Part shown: positions 1 to 8,739 of the stretch, piece by piece
Position numbering within the stretch: position 1 is the stretch's first letter
How the letters are laid out: every line of letters begins with the position of its first letter
Position numbers and translations under genes: made by a program
Assembly: GCA_963772375.1 (NCBI GenBank)
Contig: CAVYXG010000001.1
Span: 992,001 to 1,056,000, forward strand
Origin: DATBHM01 sp963772375
Lineage (GTDB): Bacteria; Actinomycetota; UBA4738; JACQTL01
Reading direction: 5' to 3'
Length of the DNA stretch: 64,000 nt
The notes under the pieces: model-generated
What the model was told of the DNA's origin: nothing
Seen by the model: the letters and a program-made list of their open reading frames with translations, nothing else
Database searches by the model: none

Positions 1-176
1 TCCGCCCGAATCTGCCCGGTGAGCACGTACCGGCGGAGCACCTGACCGACCTCCGCGTCGATCAGGTGGGGCGCATGCGCCTCGCCCTCCCCGGCGAGCC
101 GTCGGCTCACCCGTTCGCCGTGCGGGGGGACGTCCAGGAGCAGGTGGACGGCGGCCGACGCATCCAGGACGATCAC
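1..176 (-). CDS. VapC-family PIN-domain toxin, 3' end cut off by the window
   Basis: Reading the minus strand from a GTG at 176 gives VIVLDASAAVHLLLD, the first beta-strand of a PIN domain with its first catalytic Asp (D5). A second acidic patch, APHLIDAEVGQVLRR, follows at about residues 36-50 and matches the usual conserved Glu. PIN toxins of this type are Mg-dependent RNases of about 130 residues; only the first 58 are present. The start lies 19 bp after the stop of the ribbon-helix-helix antitoxin, the normal antitoxin-toxin order and spacing. An upstream in-frame extension has no start codon, so GTG 176 is the best start. The family is clear; the RNA target is unknown. Confidence 0.8.
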   Translation of the reverse strand, partial: MIVLDASAAVHLLLDVPPHGERVSRRLAGEGEAHAPHLIDAEVGQVLRRYVLTGQIRA

Positions 177-195
177 GGATGCCGACGCGGGTTCA

Positions 196-426
196 TCATC
201 GGGCGTCGCGCTCGCCCCGCACGGCGGAGGACGGATCCTCCGCGAGACGGGTCAGACCCTGCGCCCGGATGGCCGCGAGGATCTCCTCCAGCGTCGGCCG
301 CGCGGCCACCACCTCGATCTCGCGGAGCAGGTAGTCGGAGAGGGAGAGCCCCTCTCGCGCGGCCCTCACCTTCAGCGACCGGTGGAGATCCTCGGGCACG
401 TTCCTGATCTGGATCATCCTGCTCAT
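196..426 (-). CDS. FitA/VapB-like ribbon-helix-helix antitoxin
   Basis: A 76-residue protein whose N-terminus (MIQIRNVPEDLHRSLKVRAA) is the classic ribbon-helix-helix DNA-binding strand and helix of FitA-type antitoxins; the rest (LSDYLLREIEVVAARPTLEEI) resembles the toxin-binding tail. Such proteins bind their own promoter as dimers and mask the cognate PIN toxin. The toxin gene follows 19 bp downstream on the same strand. Possible starts are ATG 426 (MSRMIQ) or ATG 417 (MIQIR). I chose 426; 417 would still keep the complete ribbon. The longer frame from 456 adds a Cys-rich segment with no likeness to the family. Confidence 0.8.
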   Translation of the reverse strand: MSRMIQIRNVPEDLHRSLKVRAAREGLSLSDYLLREIEVVAARPTLEEILAAIRAQGLTRLAEDPSSAVRGERDAR

Positions 427-540
427 GCTCCGAACATTAGCGCATGTGCAGCACATGCAGCCCGCCTGGTCGCCGGAGGGTGACCGATCGAGCTCGCAGC
501 CGGGTGTTCGGTACCTCCGGCGGCCGGTGAAACCGCTGCC

Positions 541-961
541 CTATCGGTCCTCCCGGACGAGCACGGCCACGGCCCGGGCGAACCCCTCCAGGTCCGCCAG
601 GCCCGAGTCGATGGCCCGGTGCACGAGCACGTCGTCGACGTCTTCATAGAGATGGACCAGGCGATTGCGCAGGCCGGCCAGGTCACGCAGCCGCCCGGCC
701 AGGCCCGGTTCCAGGACGCCCCGTTCCTCGAGGACAGAGAAGCCGTCGCGGAAGTCTCGCGGCGTTCGCCACCCCTCGGACGAGATGAGGTGGTTCGTGA
801 GCTCGATGCACACCTGCGCCGCCGCCTGCACGAGGTAGCGCCCCCGCGAACGCCTGGTCTGCGAGGTACACGTCGGCCGGCATCGCGGCGAGCCGGGCGA
901 GTCGCTCGCGGTACCGGTCGAGCGTCTGCAGCAGGCCGCGGACCCTCCCGGCATCGACCAT
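541..961 (-). pseudogene. hepT: HepT-like HEPN toxin, frame broken by +1 in a G5 run
   Basis: The first part reads MVDAGRVRGLLQTLDRYRER...VYLADQAFAG from ATG 961. After a run of five G (plus-strand C at 841-845) the similarity moves to another frame, RYLVQAAAQVCIELTNHLI..., and continues to the stop at 541. Removing one G restores a protein of about 140 residues of normal HepT length. The second part holds the HEPN RNase motif R-x4-H (RNRLVH) and the following LYEDVDD. The start overlaps the MntA stop (ATGA). HepT toxins cleave or bind RNA and are silenced by AMPylation by MntA. The shift is either an assembly error or an inactivated toxin. Confidence 0.75.
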
Positions 962-1356
962 CAGCCGGCCTTCCCCGCGGCCCGCCGGAGGTAGGCCTCG
1001 GTGAGGGCCTGGAGTGTCGGGAGGAAGTCGAAGTACTCCGAGCGCGTGCGGACCTCGAAGCCCACCCGCCGGGACTCGTCCGCGACGAAGACCGGACGCC
1101 CCTCCTGCACCACACGGCCCCGGAGCTCGAGCGCGGCGTCGTTCAGCACCAGGAGATCGACGTCCGCAACACCGAGCGCGTCGGCGAGGCGACCGGCGAG
1201 CCGCTCCCGTTCCAGGAGCCCGAGGCTCCGATCGAGCAGCACGGCCACGTCCGTGTCGCTCGAGTGGCGATGATCGCCTCGGGCCCGGGACCCGAACAGG
1301 TAGGCGAACACGACTCCGAACTCGCGACATGCCGCTGCGAGGCGCTCGTCGTCCAT
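961..1356 (-). CDS. mntA: MntA-type minimal nucleotidyltransferase antitoxin
   Basis: A 131-residue protein with the MNT signature GSRARGDHRHSSDTDVAV at residues 22-39: the GS motif that grips the nucleotide triphosphate and the metal-binding D34-x-D36. MntA antitoxins add AMP units to the Tyr next to the HEPN motif of HepT, so the pair is a toxin-antitoxin module. HepT starts within the MntA stop codon, so the two are translationally coupled. The C-terminal half (DLLVLNDAALELRGRVVQEG) is also typical of this family. Length is normal and the frame is intact. Confidence 0.85.
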   Translation of the reverse strand: MDDERLAAACREFGVVFAYLFGSRARGDHRHSSDTDVAVLLDRSLGLLERERLAGRLADALGVADVDLLVLNDAALELRGRVVQEGRPVFVADESRRVGFEVRTRSEYFDFLPTLQALTEAYLRRAAGKAG

Positions 1357-1437
1357 GGCCGAGCCAGTGTAGGCCCGCCTGCCGACGCTTCCGAGACCAG
1401 GCCGCGCAGGTGGTCGCCTTCCGACCTCGAACAGGAG

Positions 1438-2322
1438 TCAGGGATCGCGTTCCACCGGGAGGTCGAGGCGGCGGCCCCATTCCTCCCAGCCGGCGTCGTA
1501 CAGGCGGCCGTCCTCGATGCCGGCGCAGTGGAGCGCGTACAACAGCGCGCTGGCGCTGATTCCGACGCCACACTGCGTGATGACGCCGGTGCGTTCGTCG
1601 ACGCCTGTTTCCCCGAACATCGAACGCAGCTCGTCCGGTTCCTTGATCGTGCCGTCGTGGCGATACAGCGTCGGCGCGGGGACGCTGCGGGCCCACGGGA
1701 TGCGGCCCGCCCGGATGTCGCCGCGGGGCGTGTGGGCGATGCCGTCGGCGTCGGGCTCGATGTGGCCCGTCTCGAACCACACCGCCCGACCCGCGTGCTG
1801 CTCGGGCGGGCGCGAGTCGAGCACGACCACGTCGTCGCGACCCGCCGCGTGGACCACGTCTCCGACGGTCGCCGGATGAACCGCGCTCGGCCGCGGCGTC
1901 CACACGGCGCCGGTGCGCGGCTCGCCCGGAGGGTCGCTCGACACCGGGCGGCCGTCGGCGACCCACCGTTCCCATTCGCCGTTCAGGATGCGGACGCCGT
2001 CCTCGTGGCCGTACACGCGGAACGCCCACCACAGCCGGTACGGCCCGGAGCCCTGTTCGTCGGCATAGGCCACGACGACCGAGTCGTCGCCGATGCCGGC
2101 ACGTTCCATCGCCGCGGAGAACACCGCCGGCGGCGCCAGCATGAACGCGAACTCTCCCTCGGGGTCGACGATGTCCGTCGCCCAGTCGACGTGCACCGCT
2201 CCCGGGATCCGAGCCGTCTGCCACAGCGAACGGCCGCTCCCATCGCCCCGCCATCGCATGTCGACGACGACGATCGAGGGGTCATCGAAATGCTCCTCGA
2301 GCCACGCGCCGTCGACCAGCAC
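1438..2322 (-). CDS. Rhodanese-type thiosulfate/3-mercaptopyruvate sulfurtransferase
   Basis: About 294 residues with two tandem rhodanese domains. The N-terminal, catalytically silent domain contains VVDMRW and the IPGAVHVDW segment; the C-terminal domain contains VVLDSRPP, the GHI stretch and the active-site loop ITQCGVGISAS, whose Cys carries the persulfide. These enzymes move sulfur from thiosulfate or mercaptopyruvate to cyanide or thiols in the cytoplasm. I chose GTG 2322 because a TACAGT -10 hexamer ends 7 nt before it, suggesting a leaderless mRNA; GTG 2331 overlaps that hexamer. The open frame continues upstream to 2805 but that part is antisense to the next gene and shows no domain. 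Confidence 0.9.
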   Translation of the reverse strand: MLVDGAWLEEHFDDPSIVVVDMRWRGDGSGRSLWQTARIPGAVHVDWATDIVDPEGEFAFMLAPPAVFSAAMERAGIGDDSVVVAYADEQGSGPYRLWWAFRVYGHEDGVRILNGEWERWVADGRPVSSDPPGEPRTGAVWTPRPSAVHPATVGDVVHAAGRDDVVVLDSRPPEQHAGRAVWFETGHIEPDADGIAHTPRGDIRAGRIPWARSVPAPTLYRHDGTIKEPDELRSMFGETGVDERTGVITQCGVGISASALLYALHCAGIEDGRLYDAGWEEWGRRLDLPVERDP

Positions 2323-2329
2323 GTCGCGC

Positions 2330-2335
2330 ACTGTA
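2330..2335 (-). promoter_or_regulatory. -10 hexamer of a leaderless sulfurtransferase transcript
   Basis: TACAGT on the minus strand lies 7 nt before GTG 2322, the distance expected if transcription starts at the start codon. The divergent gene starts at 2401, so the whole intergenic region is only 78 bp. Confidence 0.45.
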
Positions 2336-2400
2336 CGGGACGCAGCGGCCGGGCTGGGACAATCGGACGACGGCGCCCGCAGGACCGGGAGGCGAACGAC

Positions 2401-3138
2401 GTGATCGACACCGCCGGCACCTACCGCGAGACCACGAAGTCGCTGCGCGACTTCGTGGCCCGGCTCACCGACGAGGAACTGCTCACGAACGTCCCCGCCA
2501 CACCGGACTGGTCCGTCCGCGACGCGGTGGCGCACGTGGTCGGCGAGGCCAGGCTCACCACGACCGGGGACGCGCCGCCGGAGTTCCGGCTCCTCGAATC
2601 GCTCCGCGACCCCGAGCAGGCAGTGATCCGCGACGGCATCAACGCCGACGAGGTGGCCCGGCGCCGCGACGTGCCGTTCGGCGAGGTCCTGGCCGAATGG
2701 GACCGCTTGGCGGAGGAGCTCGATCCCTTCCTCCGCGGCGAGCGGCCGTTCCCGTGGCCGGAGCCGTTCCTCGACTCGATCCTGCTCACCGACCTCTCGC
2801 AGCACGGCCAGGACGTCCGCAACGCGGTCGGGAAGCCGGGCGAACGCGACTCGGCCGCCTGCCGGATCGCCCTCGCATCGTTCGCGGTCGGGCTGGGGTT
2901 CCGGCTGGACTCGCTGGGCATGTCGGCGCTCCGGCTTCGGTACGACGGCAAGGAGCGCATCTGCGGCCAGACCGAGCCCGCCGTCACGCTGGCCGGCGAC
3001 CGATACGAGCTGCTACGAGCGCTCTCCGGCCGTCGGAGCCGGCGCCAGATCGCGGCGATGGACTGGGCCGGCGACCGCGAGCCCTATCTCGGCCTCGTCC
3101 CCGCCTACGGCGAGCGCTTCGACGACGTCGTCGAGTGA
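2401..3138 (+). CDS. TIGR03083-like maleylpyruvate isomerase / DinB-superfamily protein
   Basis: A 245-residue protein beginning at GTG 2401 (VIDTAGTYRETTKSLRDFV). The N-terminal four-helix part contains PDWSVRDAVAHVVGE and later LLTDLSQHGQDVRNAVG, which carry the His residues of the DinB/MPI metal site. Actinobacterial members are annotated as mycothiol-dependent maleylpyruvate isomerase family enzymes; true substrates are mostly unknown. The C-terminal 80 residues (ICGQTEPAVTLAGDRYELLRALSGRRSRRQ) match the small SCP2-like domain often found after it. It is divergent from the rhodanese and lies 108 bp before transketolase. Fold assignment is solid, reaction is not. Confidence 0.75.
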   Translation: MIDTAGTYRETTKSLRDFVARLTDEELLTNVPATPDWSVRDAVAHVVGEARLTTTGDAPPEFRLLESLRDPEQAVIRDGINADEVARRRDVPFGEVLAEWDRLAEELDPFLRGERPFPWPEPFLDSILLTDLSQHGQDVRNAVGKPGERDSAACRIALASFAVGLGFRLDSLGMSALRLRYDGKERICGQTEPAVTLAGDRYELLRALSGRRSRRQIAAMDWAGDREPYLGLVPAYGERFDDVVE

Positions 3139-3184
3139 TCACACGCCCGACGCCCGACGTAACGAAGAGTCCGGACGATCCGAC

Positions 3185-3190
3185 TAGGCT
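3185..3190 (+). promoter_or_regulatory. Probable -10 element before transketolase
   Basis: TAGGCT lies 57 bp upstream of the transketolase GTG and fits the TANNNT pattern seen before other genes in this window. No good -35 is visible 17 bp upstream. A GAGGAG ribosome-binding site at about 3232-3237 precedes the GTG at 3247. Confidence 0.35.
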
Positions 3191-3246
3191 GGCGGATCGC
3201 GGGCGAGCCGCCCGACGCCCGATCCCAACCGAGGAGCGATCACCCA

Positions 3247-5301
3247 GTGGCCATCGACGAACAGGAGCTTCGGCCGGACCTCGTCGTCCACGCCAAGGAG
3301 GCGACGCCGCACAAGCACGAGGAGCAGACCGACCTCGAACGCCTCTGCATCAACACCATCCGGGCCCTCGCCATGGACGCCGTCCAGCAGGCGAACTCCG
3401 GACACCCGGGCACGCCGATGGGGCTCGCCCCGGTCGGGTACACGCTGTTCACCGAGTTCCTGAGGCACGACCCGAGCGACCCGGCCTGGCCCGACCGCGA
3501 CCGGTTCGTCCTGTCGGCCGGACACGCCTGCATGCTGCAATACGCGCTGCTGTACCTGACCGGCTACGACCTCTCGCTCGACGACATCAGGACGTTCCGC
3601 CAGTGGGGCTCCAAGTGCGCCGGCCATCCCGAGCGCGGCCGGTGTCCCGGCGTCGAGGTCAACACCGGGCCCCTCGGCCAGGGCGTCGCGAACGGCATCG
3701 GCCTGGCGATCGCCGAACGGATGCTCGCCGCCCGGTACAACCGCCCGGGCCACGAGATCGTCAACCACCACACCTACGTGATCTGCGGCGACGGCGACCT
3801 CATGGAGGGCGTCAGCTCGGAGGCGGCATCGCTGGCCGGGAACCTCCACCTCGGCAAGCTGATCATGTTCTACGACGACAACCACATCTCGATCGAGGGC
3901 TCGACTGAGCTCGCGTTCGGCGAACAGGTCGGTGAGCGGTTCGAGGCCTACGGCTGGCACGTCCTGCACGTCAGCGACGCGAACGACCTGCCGGAGCTGC
4001 GCGAGGCCATCCAGACCGCGCAGTCGTTCGAGGACCACCCGTCGCTGATCGTCGTGCGCTCGGTGATCGGGTTCGGGGCGCCGCACAAGCAGGGAACGGC
4101 CGCCGCCCACGGCTCCCCGCTCGGTCCCGAGGAGGTCGCCGCCGCCAAGCGGAACCTCGGCTGGCCGTACACCGAGCCCTTCACGGTCCCCGACGAGGTG
4201 CTCCGGTACTACCGGTCGTCGGCCGACCTCGGCCGGGCCGCCCACGCCGAGTGGACCGAGCGGTTCGCCGCGTTCGAGGCCGAGCACGCCCACGGCGGCG
4301 GGGAGTTCCGGAGGACGGTCGTCGCCGGGGAGCTCCCCGCGGACTGGGAGGGGTCGCTCCCGGAGTTCCCGGTCGACACGCCGGTCTCGACGCGCGTCGC
4401 GTCCGGCCGGACGCTGAACGCCATCGCGGCGTCGGTCCCGGAGCTGGTCGGCGGATCGGCGGACCTCGCGCCGTCCACCGAGACCTACCTCACCGGCTAC
4501 GCCGACATCGCCACCGAGGACTTCACCGGCCGGAACTTCCACTTCGGCGTCCGGGAGCACGGCATGGGCTCGGTCATGAACGGCGTCGCCGCGCACGGCG
4601 GGCTTCGCATCTACGGGGGGACGTTCTTCGTGTTCTCCGACTACATGCGGCCGGCCGTCAGGATGGCCGCCCTGCAGAAGCTGCCGGTCGTGTACGTGTG
4701 GACGCACGACTCGATTGGCCTCGGCGAGGACGGCCCCACCCACCAGCCCGTCGAGCACCTGGCGAGCCTCCGCGCGATGCCCGGCCTGTGCGTGATCCGC
4801 CCCGCCGACGCGAACGAGACCGCCCAGGCCTGGGCCGTCGCCCTGCGCCACCGCCACGGCCCCACCGCGCTCGTCCTCTCCCGGCAGAACCTGCCGGTCA
4901 TGGCCGACGTGCCCCGCGACGCCGTGTCGCTCGGGGCCTGGGTGGTCGAGACCGGCGACGACGTGGTCGTCGTGGCGACCGGCTCGGAGGTCCAGCTGGC
5001 CCGCGCCGCGCACGACCTCCTGCACGACGACGGGATCTCGGCGCAGGTCGTGTCGATGCCGTCGTGGGAGCTGTTCGAACGCCAGGACGACGACTACCGG
5101 ACCCAGGTGCTCCCGGCCGGGGTCCCCGTCCTGGCGGTCGAGGCCGCGTCGCCGTTCGGCTGGTCACGGTACGCGGACGACACCGTGACGCTGGACCACT
5201 TCGGCGCGTCGGCGCCGGCCGACCGGCTGTTCCGGGAGTTCGGATTCACCCCGGAGAACGTCGCCGCCCGCGCCAAGGCCCTGCTGGGCACGAAGGAGTG
5301 A
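3247..5301 (+). CDS. tkt: Transketolase
   Basis: A 684-residue, full-length thiamine-diphosphate enzyme of the non-oxidative pentose phosphate pathway, moving two-carbon units between ketoses and aldoses. Diagnostic stretches: ANSGHPGTPMGLAPVGY near residue 50, the ThDP/Mg site GDGDLMEGVSSEAASLAGN with the following YDDN, the catalytic Glu in FGVREHGMGS, and HDSIGLGEDGPTHQPVEH in the pyrimidine-binding domain. The C-terminal transketolase domain is complete. A GAGGAG ribosome-binding site precedes GTG 3247; the first 25 residues are an ordinary variable leader. The tal-pgi fusion starts 4 bp after its stop, so the two enzymes are almost certainly co-transcribed. Confidence 0.97.
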   Translation: MAIDEQELRPDLVVHAKEATPHKHEEQTDLERLCINTIRALAMDAVQQANSGHPGTPMGLAPVGYTLFTEFLRHDPSDPAWPDRDRFVLSAGHACMLQYALLYLTGYDLSLDDIRTFRQWGSKCAGHPERGRCPGVEVNTGPLGQGVANGIGLAIAERMLAARYNRPGHEIVNHHTYVICGDGDLMEGVSSEAASLAGNLHLGKLIMFYDDNHISIEGSTELAFGEQVGERFEAYGWHVLHVSDANDLPELREAIQTAQSFEDHPSLIVVRSVIGFGAPHKQGTAAAHGSPLGPEEVAAAKRNLGWPYTEPFTVPDEVLRYYRSSADLGRAAHAEWTERFAAFEAEHAHGGGEFRRTVVAGELPADWEGSLPEFPVDTPVSTRVASGRTLNAIAASVPELVGGSADLAPSTETYLTGYADIATEDFTGRNFHFGVREHGMGSVMNGVAAHGGLRIYGGTFFVFSDYMRPAVRMAALQKLPVVYVWTHDSIGLGEDGPTHQPVEHLASLRAMPGLCVIRPADANETAQAWAVALRHRHGPTALVLSRQNLPVMADVPRDAVSLGAWVVETGDDVVVVATGSEVQLARAAHDLLHDDGISAQVVSMPSWELFERQDDDYRTQVLPAGVPVLAVEAASPFGWSRYADDTVTLDHFGASAPADRLFREFGFTPENVAARAKALLGTKE

Positions 5302-5305
5302 GCAC

Positions 5306-7960
5306 GTGACCTCGGACACCAACCCCCTGCTGCAGCTCCGCGACGCCGGCCAGAGCGTCTGGCTCGACTTCCTCCGCCGGACGATGGTCCAGGGCGGGAC
5401 GCTCGAACAGCTCCGCGACGACGACGGCCTCGGCGGTGTGACGTCCAACCCGTCGATCTTCGCCAAGGCTATCGGCGGCTCGACCGACTACGACGGCGTG
5501 ATCGGCGAGATCGCGGACACCAGCACCGTCGACGCGCTCGGGCTGTTCTACGACCTCGCTCTGGTCGACATCCAGCTCGCGGCCGACGTGCTGCGCCCGG
5601 TGTACGACGCGACCAAGGGACGCGACGGGTTCGTCTCGTTCGAGCTCGAGCCGCGCCTGGCCCGCGACACGACCGGGTCGGTCGAGGCGGCCAAGCTGCT
5701 GTGGGCCCGCATCGACCGGCCGAACGTGATGATCAAGGTTCCGGGGACACCGGAGGGCATGCCGGTCATCACCGAGCTGATCGAGGCCGGCGTCAACGTG
5801 AACGTCACGCTGCTGTTCGGCGTGGAGCAGTACGCCGAGGTGGCGGCCTCGTACCTCGCCGGGCTCGATTCACGCCTGGCGAACGGCCATCCGGTCGACG
5901 GCATCGCCAGCGTCGCCTCGTTCTTCGTGTCGCGCGTCGACACGGCCGTCGACGCCAAGCTGCCGGAGGGCTCGCCGCTCCGGGGCACGGCCGCCGTGGC
6001 CAACGCGAAGATGGCGTACCGGCGGTTCCGGGAGCTCTTCTCCGGCGATGACTGGCAGCGCCTGGCCGACGCCGGCGCGCAGGTCCAGCGGCCGCTGTGG
6101 GCCTCGACCTCGGTGAAGGACCCCGCGTACCCCGACACCAAGTACGTGGCCGAGCTGGCCGGCTCCGACACGGTGAACACCATGCCGGCCGCGACGATGG
6201 ACGCGTTCCGCGACCACGGCGTCGTGGATCCGAACGCCGTCACGAAGGACCTCGAGGCCGCGAAGGCCTCGCTGGACACGCTGGCCGCGCAGGGCATCGA
6301 CCTCCACGCCGTGACCGAAACCCTGCTGACCGAGGGCCTGGCCTCGTTCGGAAAGGACTTCGACGGCCTGGTCGCGGCGCTCGAGACCAAGCTCAACGAG
6401 GTCCGCGCCGGACTGGCGAAGTACGCCGACTCGCTGGGGTCGCTGCAGGGGACGGTCGCCGCCCGCCTGCAGGCCATGGCCGAGGGCGACGTTTTGAAGC
6501 GCATCTGGCGCAAGGACCACACGGTGTGGAAGCCCGACCCCACCGAGATCTCCAACCGCCTGGGCTGGCTGACCGTGGCCGACATGATGCACGAACGGGT
6601 GACGGAGCTCGAGGCGTTCGCCAAGCAGGCCGCGGCCGACGGGTTCACCCACGCGGTCCTGCTGGGCATGGGCGGGTCGTCGCTCGCGCCCGAGGTGTTC
6701 TCGAAGACCTTCGGGCAGGCGAGTGGGTTCCTCGAGCTGACCGTGCTCGACACCACGCACCCGGTGACGGTCGAGCGGGTCACCGACGGGCTCGACCTCG
6801 AGCACACGCTGTTCGTCGTGGCCTCGAAGTCGGGAACCACCACGGAGACGCTCAGCCACTTCGCCCACTTCTGGTCGCTGCGGTCGAGCGGATCGCAGTT
6901 CGTCGCCATCACCGACCCCGGCACGCCGCTCGAGCACCTCGCGACCGAGCACGGGTTCCGGGCGACGTTCCGCAACCCGGACGACATCGGCGGGCGGTAC
7001 TCGGCGCTGTCGTACTTCGGCCTGGTGCCGGCCGCCCTGGCCGGCGTGGACCTCCACGGCCTCCTCGACCGCGCGGAGGAGATGGAGTGCGCGAACGACG
7101 GCTGCGTCGCCACCGCTGACGCCCCGGCCGCGCTGCTCGGCGCCGTGATGGGCGAGGCCGCCCTGGCCGGGCGCGACAAGTGCACGCTGTTCCTCGCACC
7201 GGAGATCGCGTCGTTCGGGAACTGGGTCGAACAGCTCATCGCCGAGTCCACCGGCAAGGAGGGCAGGGGCATCGTACCGGTCGTCGGCGAGGACATCGGC
7301 CCGCCCGAGGCCTACGGCGACGACCGGGTGTTCGTCGCCATCGGCGAGGTCGAGGGGCTCGACGCGCTGGCCACGGCCGGGCACCCGGTCGTGCGGCTTC
7401 GGTACGACGGCCCGATCCAGATCGGTGGCGAGTTCTTCCGGTGGGAGCTGGCCACGGCGATCGCCGGGCACATCCTGGGGATCAACGCGTTCGACCAGCC
7501 GAACGTGGCTGAGGCCAAGGCCGCCACCAAGGACATCCTGGCGTCCGGCCCCGGCCGGGACGCGCCGGGGTTCGACGACCTCGGCGCGCTGCTGGCCCAG
7601 GTCAAGCCCGGCGACTACGTGGCGATTATGGCCTACCTCGACCGGACCGACGTCACGGAGGAGACGCTGCACCGCGCCCGCATGGCGCTGCGCGACCGGC
7701 TGCACGTCGCCACCACGCTGGGGTTCGGCCCGCGGTTCCTGCATTCGACGGGGCAGCTCCACAAGGGCGGGCCCGACGAGGGCGTGTTCGTCCAGGTCGT
7801 CGACCCCTCCCGCGAGGCCGATCTCGAGATCCCCGGCGAGCCGTACACGTTCGGGACGCTCATCGACGCGCAGTCGCTCGGCGACCTCCGGTCGCTCCGG
7901 GCGCACGACCGCCGGGTCGCGCGGGCCACGCTCGAGCAGCTGACCTCGGCGGCGCCGTGA
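5306..7960 (+). CDS. tal-pgi: Bifunctional transaldolase / glucose-6-phosphate isomerase
   Basis: One 884-residue protein fuses two enzymes. Residues about 1-370 are transaldolase: GVTSNPSIFAKAI near 44 and the Schiff-base Lys K144 in NVMIKVPGTPEGM. Residues about 385-884 are phosphoglucose isomerase: GMGGSSLAPEV, the SIS phosphate loop FVVASKSGTTTETLSHF, and a C-terminal STGQLHKGG segment with the base-handling His. The joint activity links sedoheptulose-7-P/fructose-6-P exchange to glucose-6-P. It directly follows tkt. This fusion is known in several Actinobacteria and some other phyla. No frameshift is present, so the fusion is genuine rather than an assembly product. Confidence 0.95.
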   Translation: MTSDTNPLLQLRDAGQSVWLDFLRRTMVQGGTLEQLRDDDGLGGVTSNPSIFAKAIGGSTDYDGVIGEIADTSTVDALGLFYDLALVDIQLAADVLRPVYDATKGRDGFVSFELEPRLARDTTGSVEAAKLLWARIDRPNVMIKVPGTPEGMPVITELIEAGVNVNVTLLFGVEQYAEVAASYLAGLDSRLANGHPVDGIASVASFFVSRVDTAVDAKLPEGSPLRGTAAVANAKMAYRRFRELFSGDDWQRLADAGAQVQRPLWASTSVKDPAYPDTKYVAELAGSDTVNTMPAATMDAFRDHGVVDPNAVTKDLEAAKASLDTLAAQGIDLHAVTETLLTEGLASFGKDFDGLVAALETKLNEVRAGLAKYADSLGSLQGTVAARLQAMAEGDVLKRIWRKDHTVWKPDPTEISNRLGWLTVADMMHERVTELEAFAKQAAADGFTHAVLLGMGGSSLAPEVFSKTFGQASGFLELTVLDTTHPVTVERVTDGLDLEHTLFVVASKSGTTTETLSHFAHFWSLRSSGSQFVAITDPGTPLEHLATEHGFRATFRNPDDIGGRYSALSYFGLVPAALAGVDLHGLLDRAEEMECANDGCVATADAPAALLGAVMGEAALAGRDKCTLFLAPEIASFGNWVEQLIAESTGKEGRGIVPVVGEDIGPPEAYGDDRVFVAIGEVEGLDALATAGHPVVRLRYDGPIQIGGEFFRWELATAIAGHILGINAFDQPNVAEAKAATKDILASGPGRDAPGFDDLGALLAQVKPGDYVAIMAYLDRTDVTEETLHRARMALRDRLHVATTLGFGPRFLHSTGQLHKGGPDEGVFVQVVDPSREADLEIPGEPYTFGTLIDAQSLGDLRSLRAHDRRVARATLEQLTSAAP

Positions 7961-8052
7961 GCGCAGTGGCCGCGCCGGTCGCGCTGGACCGGTGGTCGGT
8001 CCGTGCGTATGGTCTGGCCCGTTCCCGGCACCTGGCCGGGACGGGGAGCGAC

Positions 8053-8739
8053 GTGGCCGAGCATGCGGACCTGACCGGGGAACACGGCTCGTCCGGCCGG
8101 GACGCCGAGCTGGTTGGCCGGCTCCTGGCGGGGGACGAGTCCGCGTTCATGTCGCTGGTGGACATGTACCAGGCGGCCATGGTCCGCTTGGCCCGGAACT
8201 ACGTTCCCTCGCGGGACGTCGCCCAGGACGTCGTGCAGGAGACCTGGCTCGCGGTGCTCCAGGGCCTCCCCCGCTTCGAGGGCCGGTCCTCGCTCAAGAC
8301 GTGGATCTTCCGGATCCTGGTGAACCGCGCGGTCACGCGCGGCACGCGGGAGCGCCGCTCGGTGCCGTTCTCGGCGCTGTTCGACGCGGGAACCGACCCG
8401 TTCGAGCCGGCCGTCGACCCCGACCGGTTCTTCGGTCCCGACGCTCGCGAGCCCCACGCCTGGATGTCGCCGCCCCGGCCGTGGGACGAGATCCCCGAGC
8501 AGCGCCTGGAGTCCAGGGAGACGCTGGATCGGCTCGCTGCCGCCATCGACACGCTGCCGCCATCGCAGCGTGAGGTGATCACCATGCGCGACGTGGACGG
8601 GTTCTCCTCGCAGGAGGTGTGCGCCGTGCTCGGCATCACCGAGGTCAACCAGCGCGTGCTGTTGCACCGGGCCCGGTCGAAGGTCCGCCGGGCCCTGGCC
8701 GGCTACCTGATGGGCGAACCCGGCGAGGAGGCGTCGTGA
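8053..8739 (+). CDS. ECF sigma factor (sigma-70 family)
   Basis: About 228 residues. Sigma region 2 spans AFMSLVDMYQAAMVRLARNY through DVVQETWLAVLQGLPRF and SSLKTWIFRILVNRAV; region 4 has LPPSQREVITMRDVDGFSSQ and VNQRVLLHRARSKVRRAL, the -35-binding helix-turn-helix. A roughly 55-residue Pro-rich linker between them (about 8361-8510) is longer than in minimal ECFs. GTG 8053 has a GGGGAG ribosome-binding site and a TATGGT -10 candidate at 8008-8013; the alternative GTG 7957 overlaps the tal-pgi stop but would add 32 unconserved residues. The zinc anti-sigma factor overlaps its stop. Regulon unknown. Confidence 0.88.
   Translation: MAEHADLTGEHGSSGRDAELVGRLLAGDESAFMSLVDMYQAAMVRLARNYVPSRDVAQDVVQETWLAVLQGLPRFEGRSSLKTWIFRILVNRAVTRGTRERRSVPFSALFDAGTDPFEPAVDPDRFFGPDAREPHAWMSPPRPWDEIPEQRLESRETLDRLAAAIDTLPPSQREVITMRDVDGFSSQEVCAVLGITEVNQRVLLHRARSKVRRALAGYLMGEPGEEAS

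Noticed and set aside
619..3138. Plus-strand 839-codon open frame over the toxin-antitoxin and rhodanese region
   Set aside because: Only its last 246 codons (from GTG 2401) show a domain. The rest is antisense to minus-strand genes in G+C-rich DNA.
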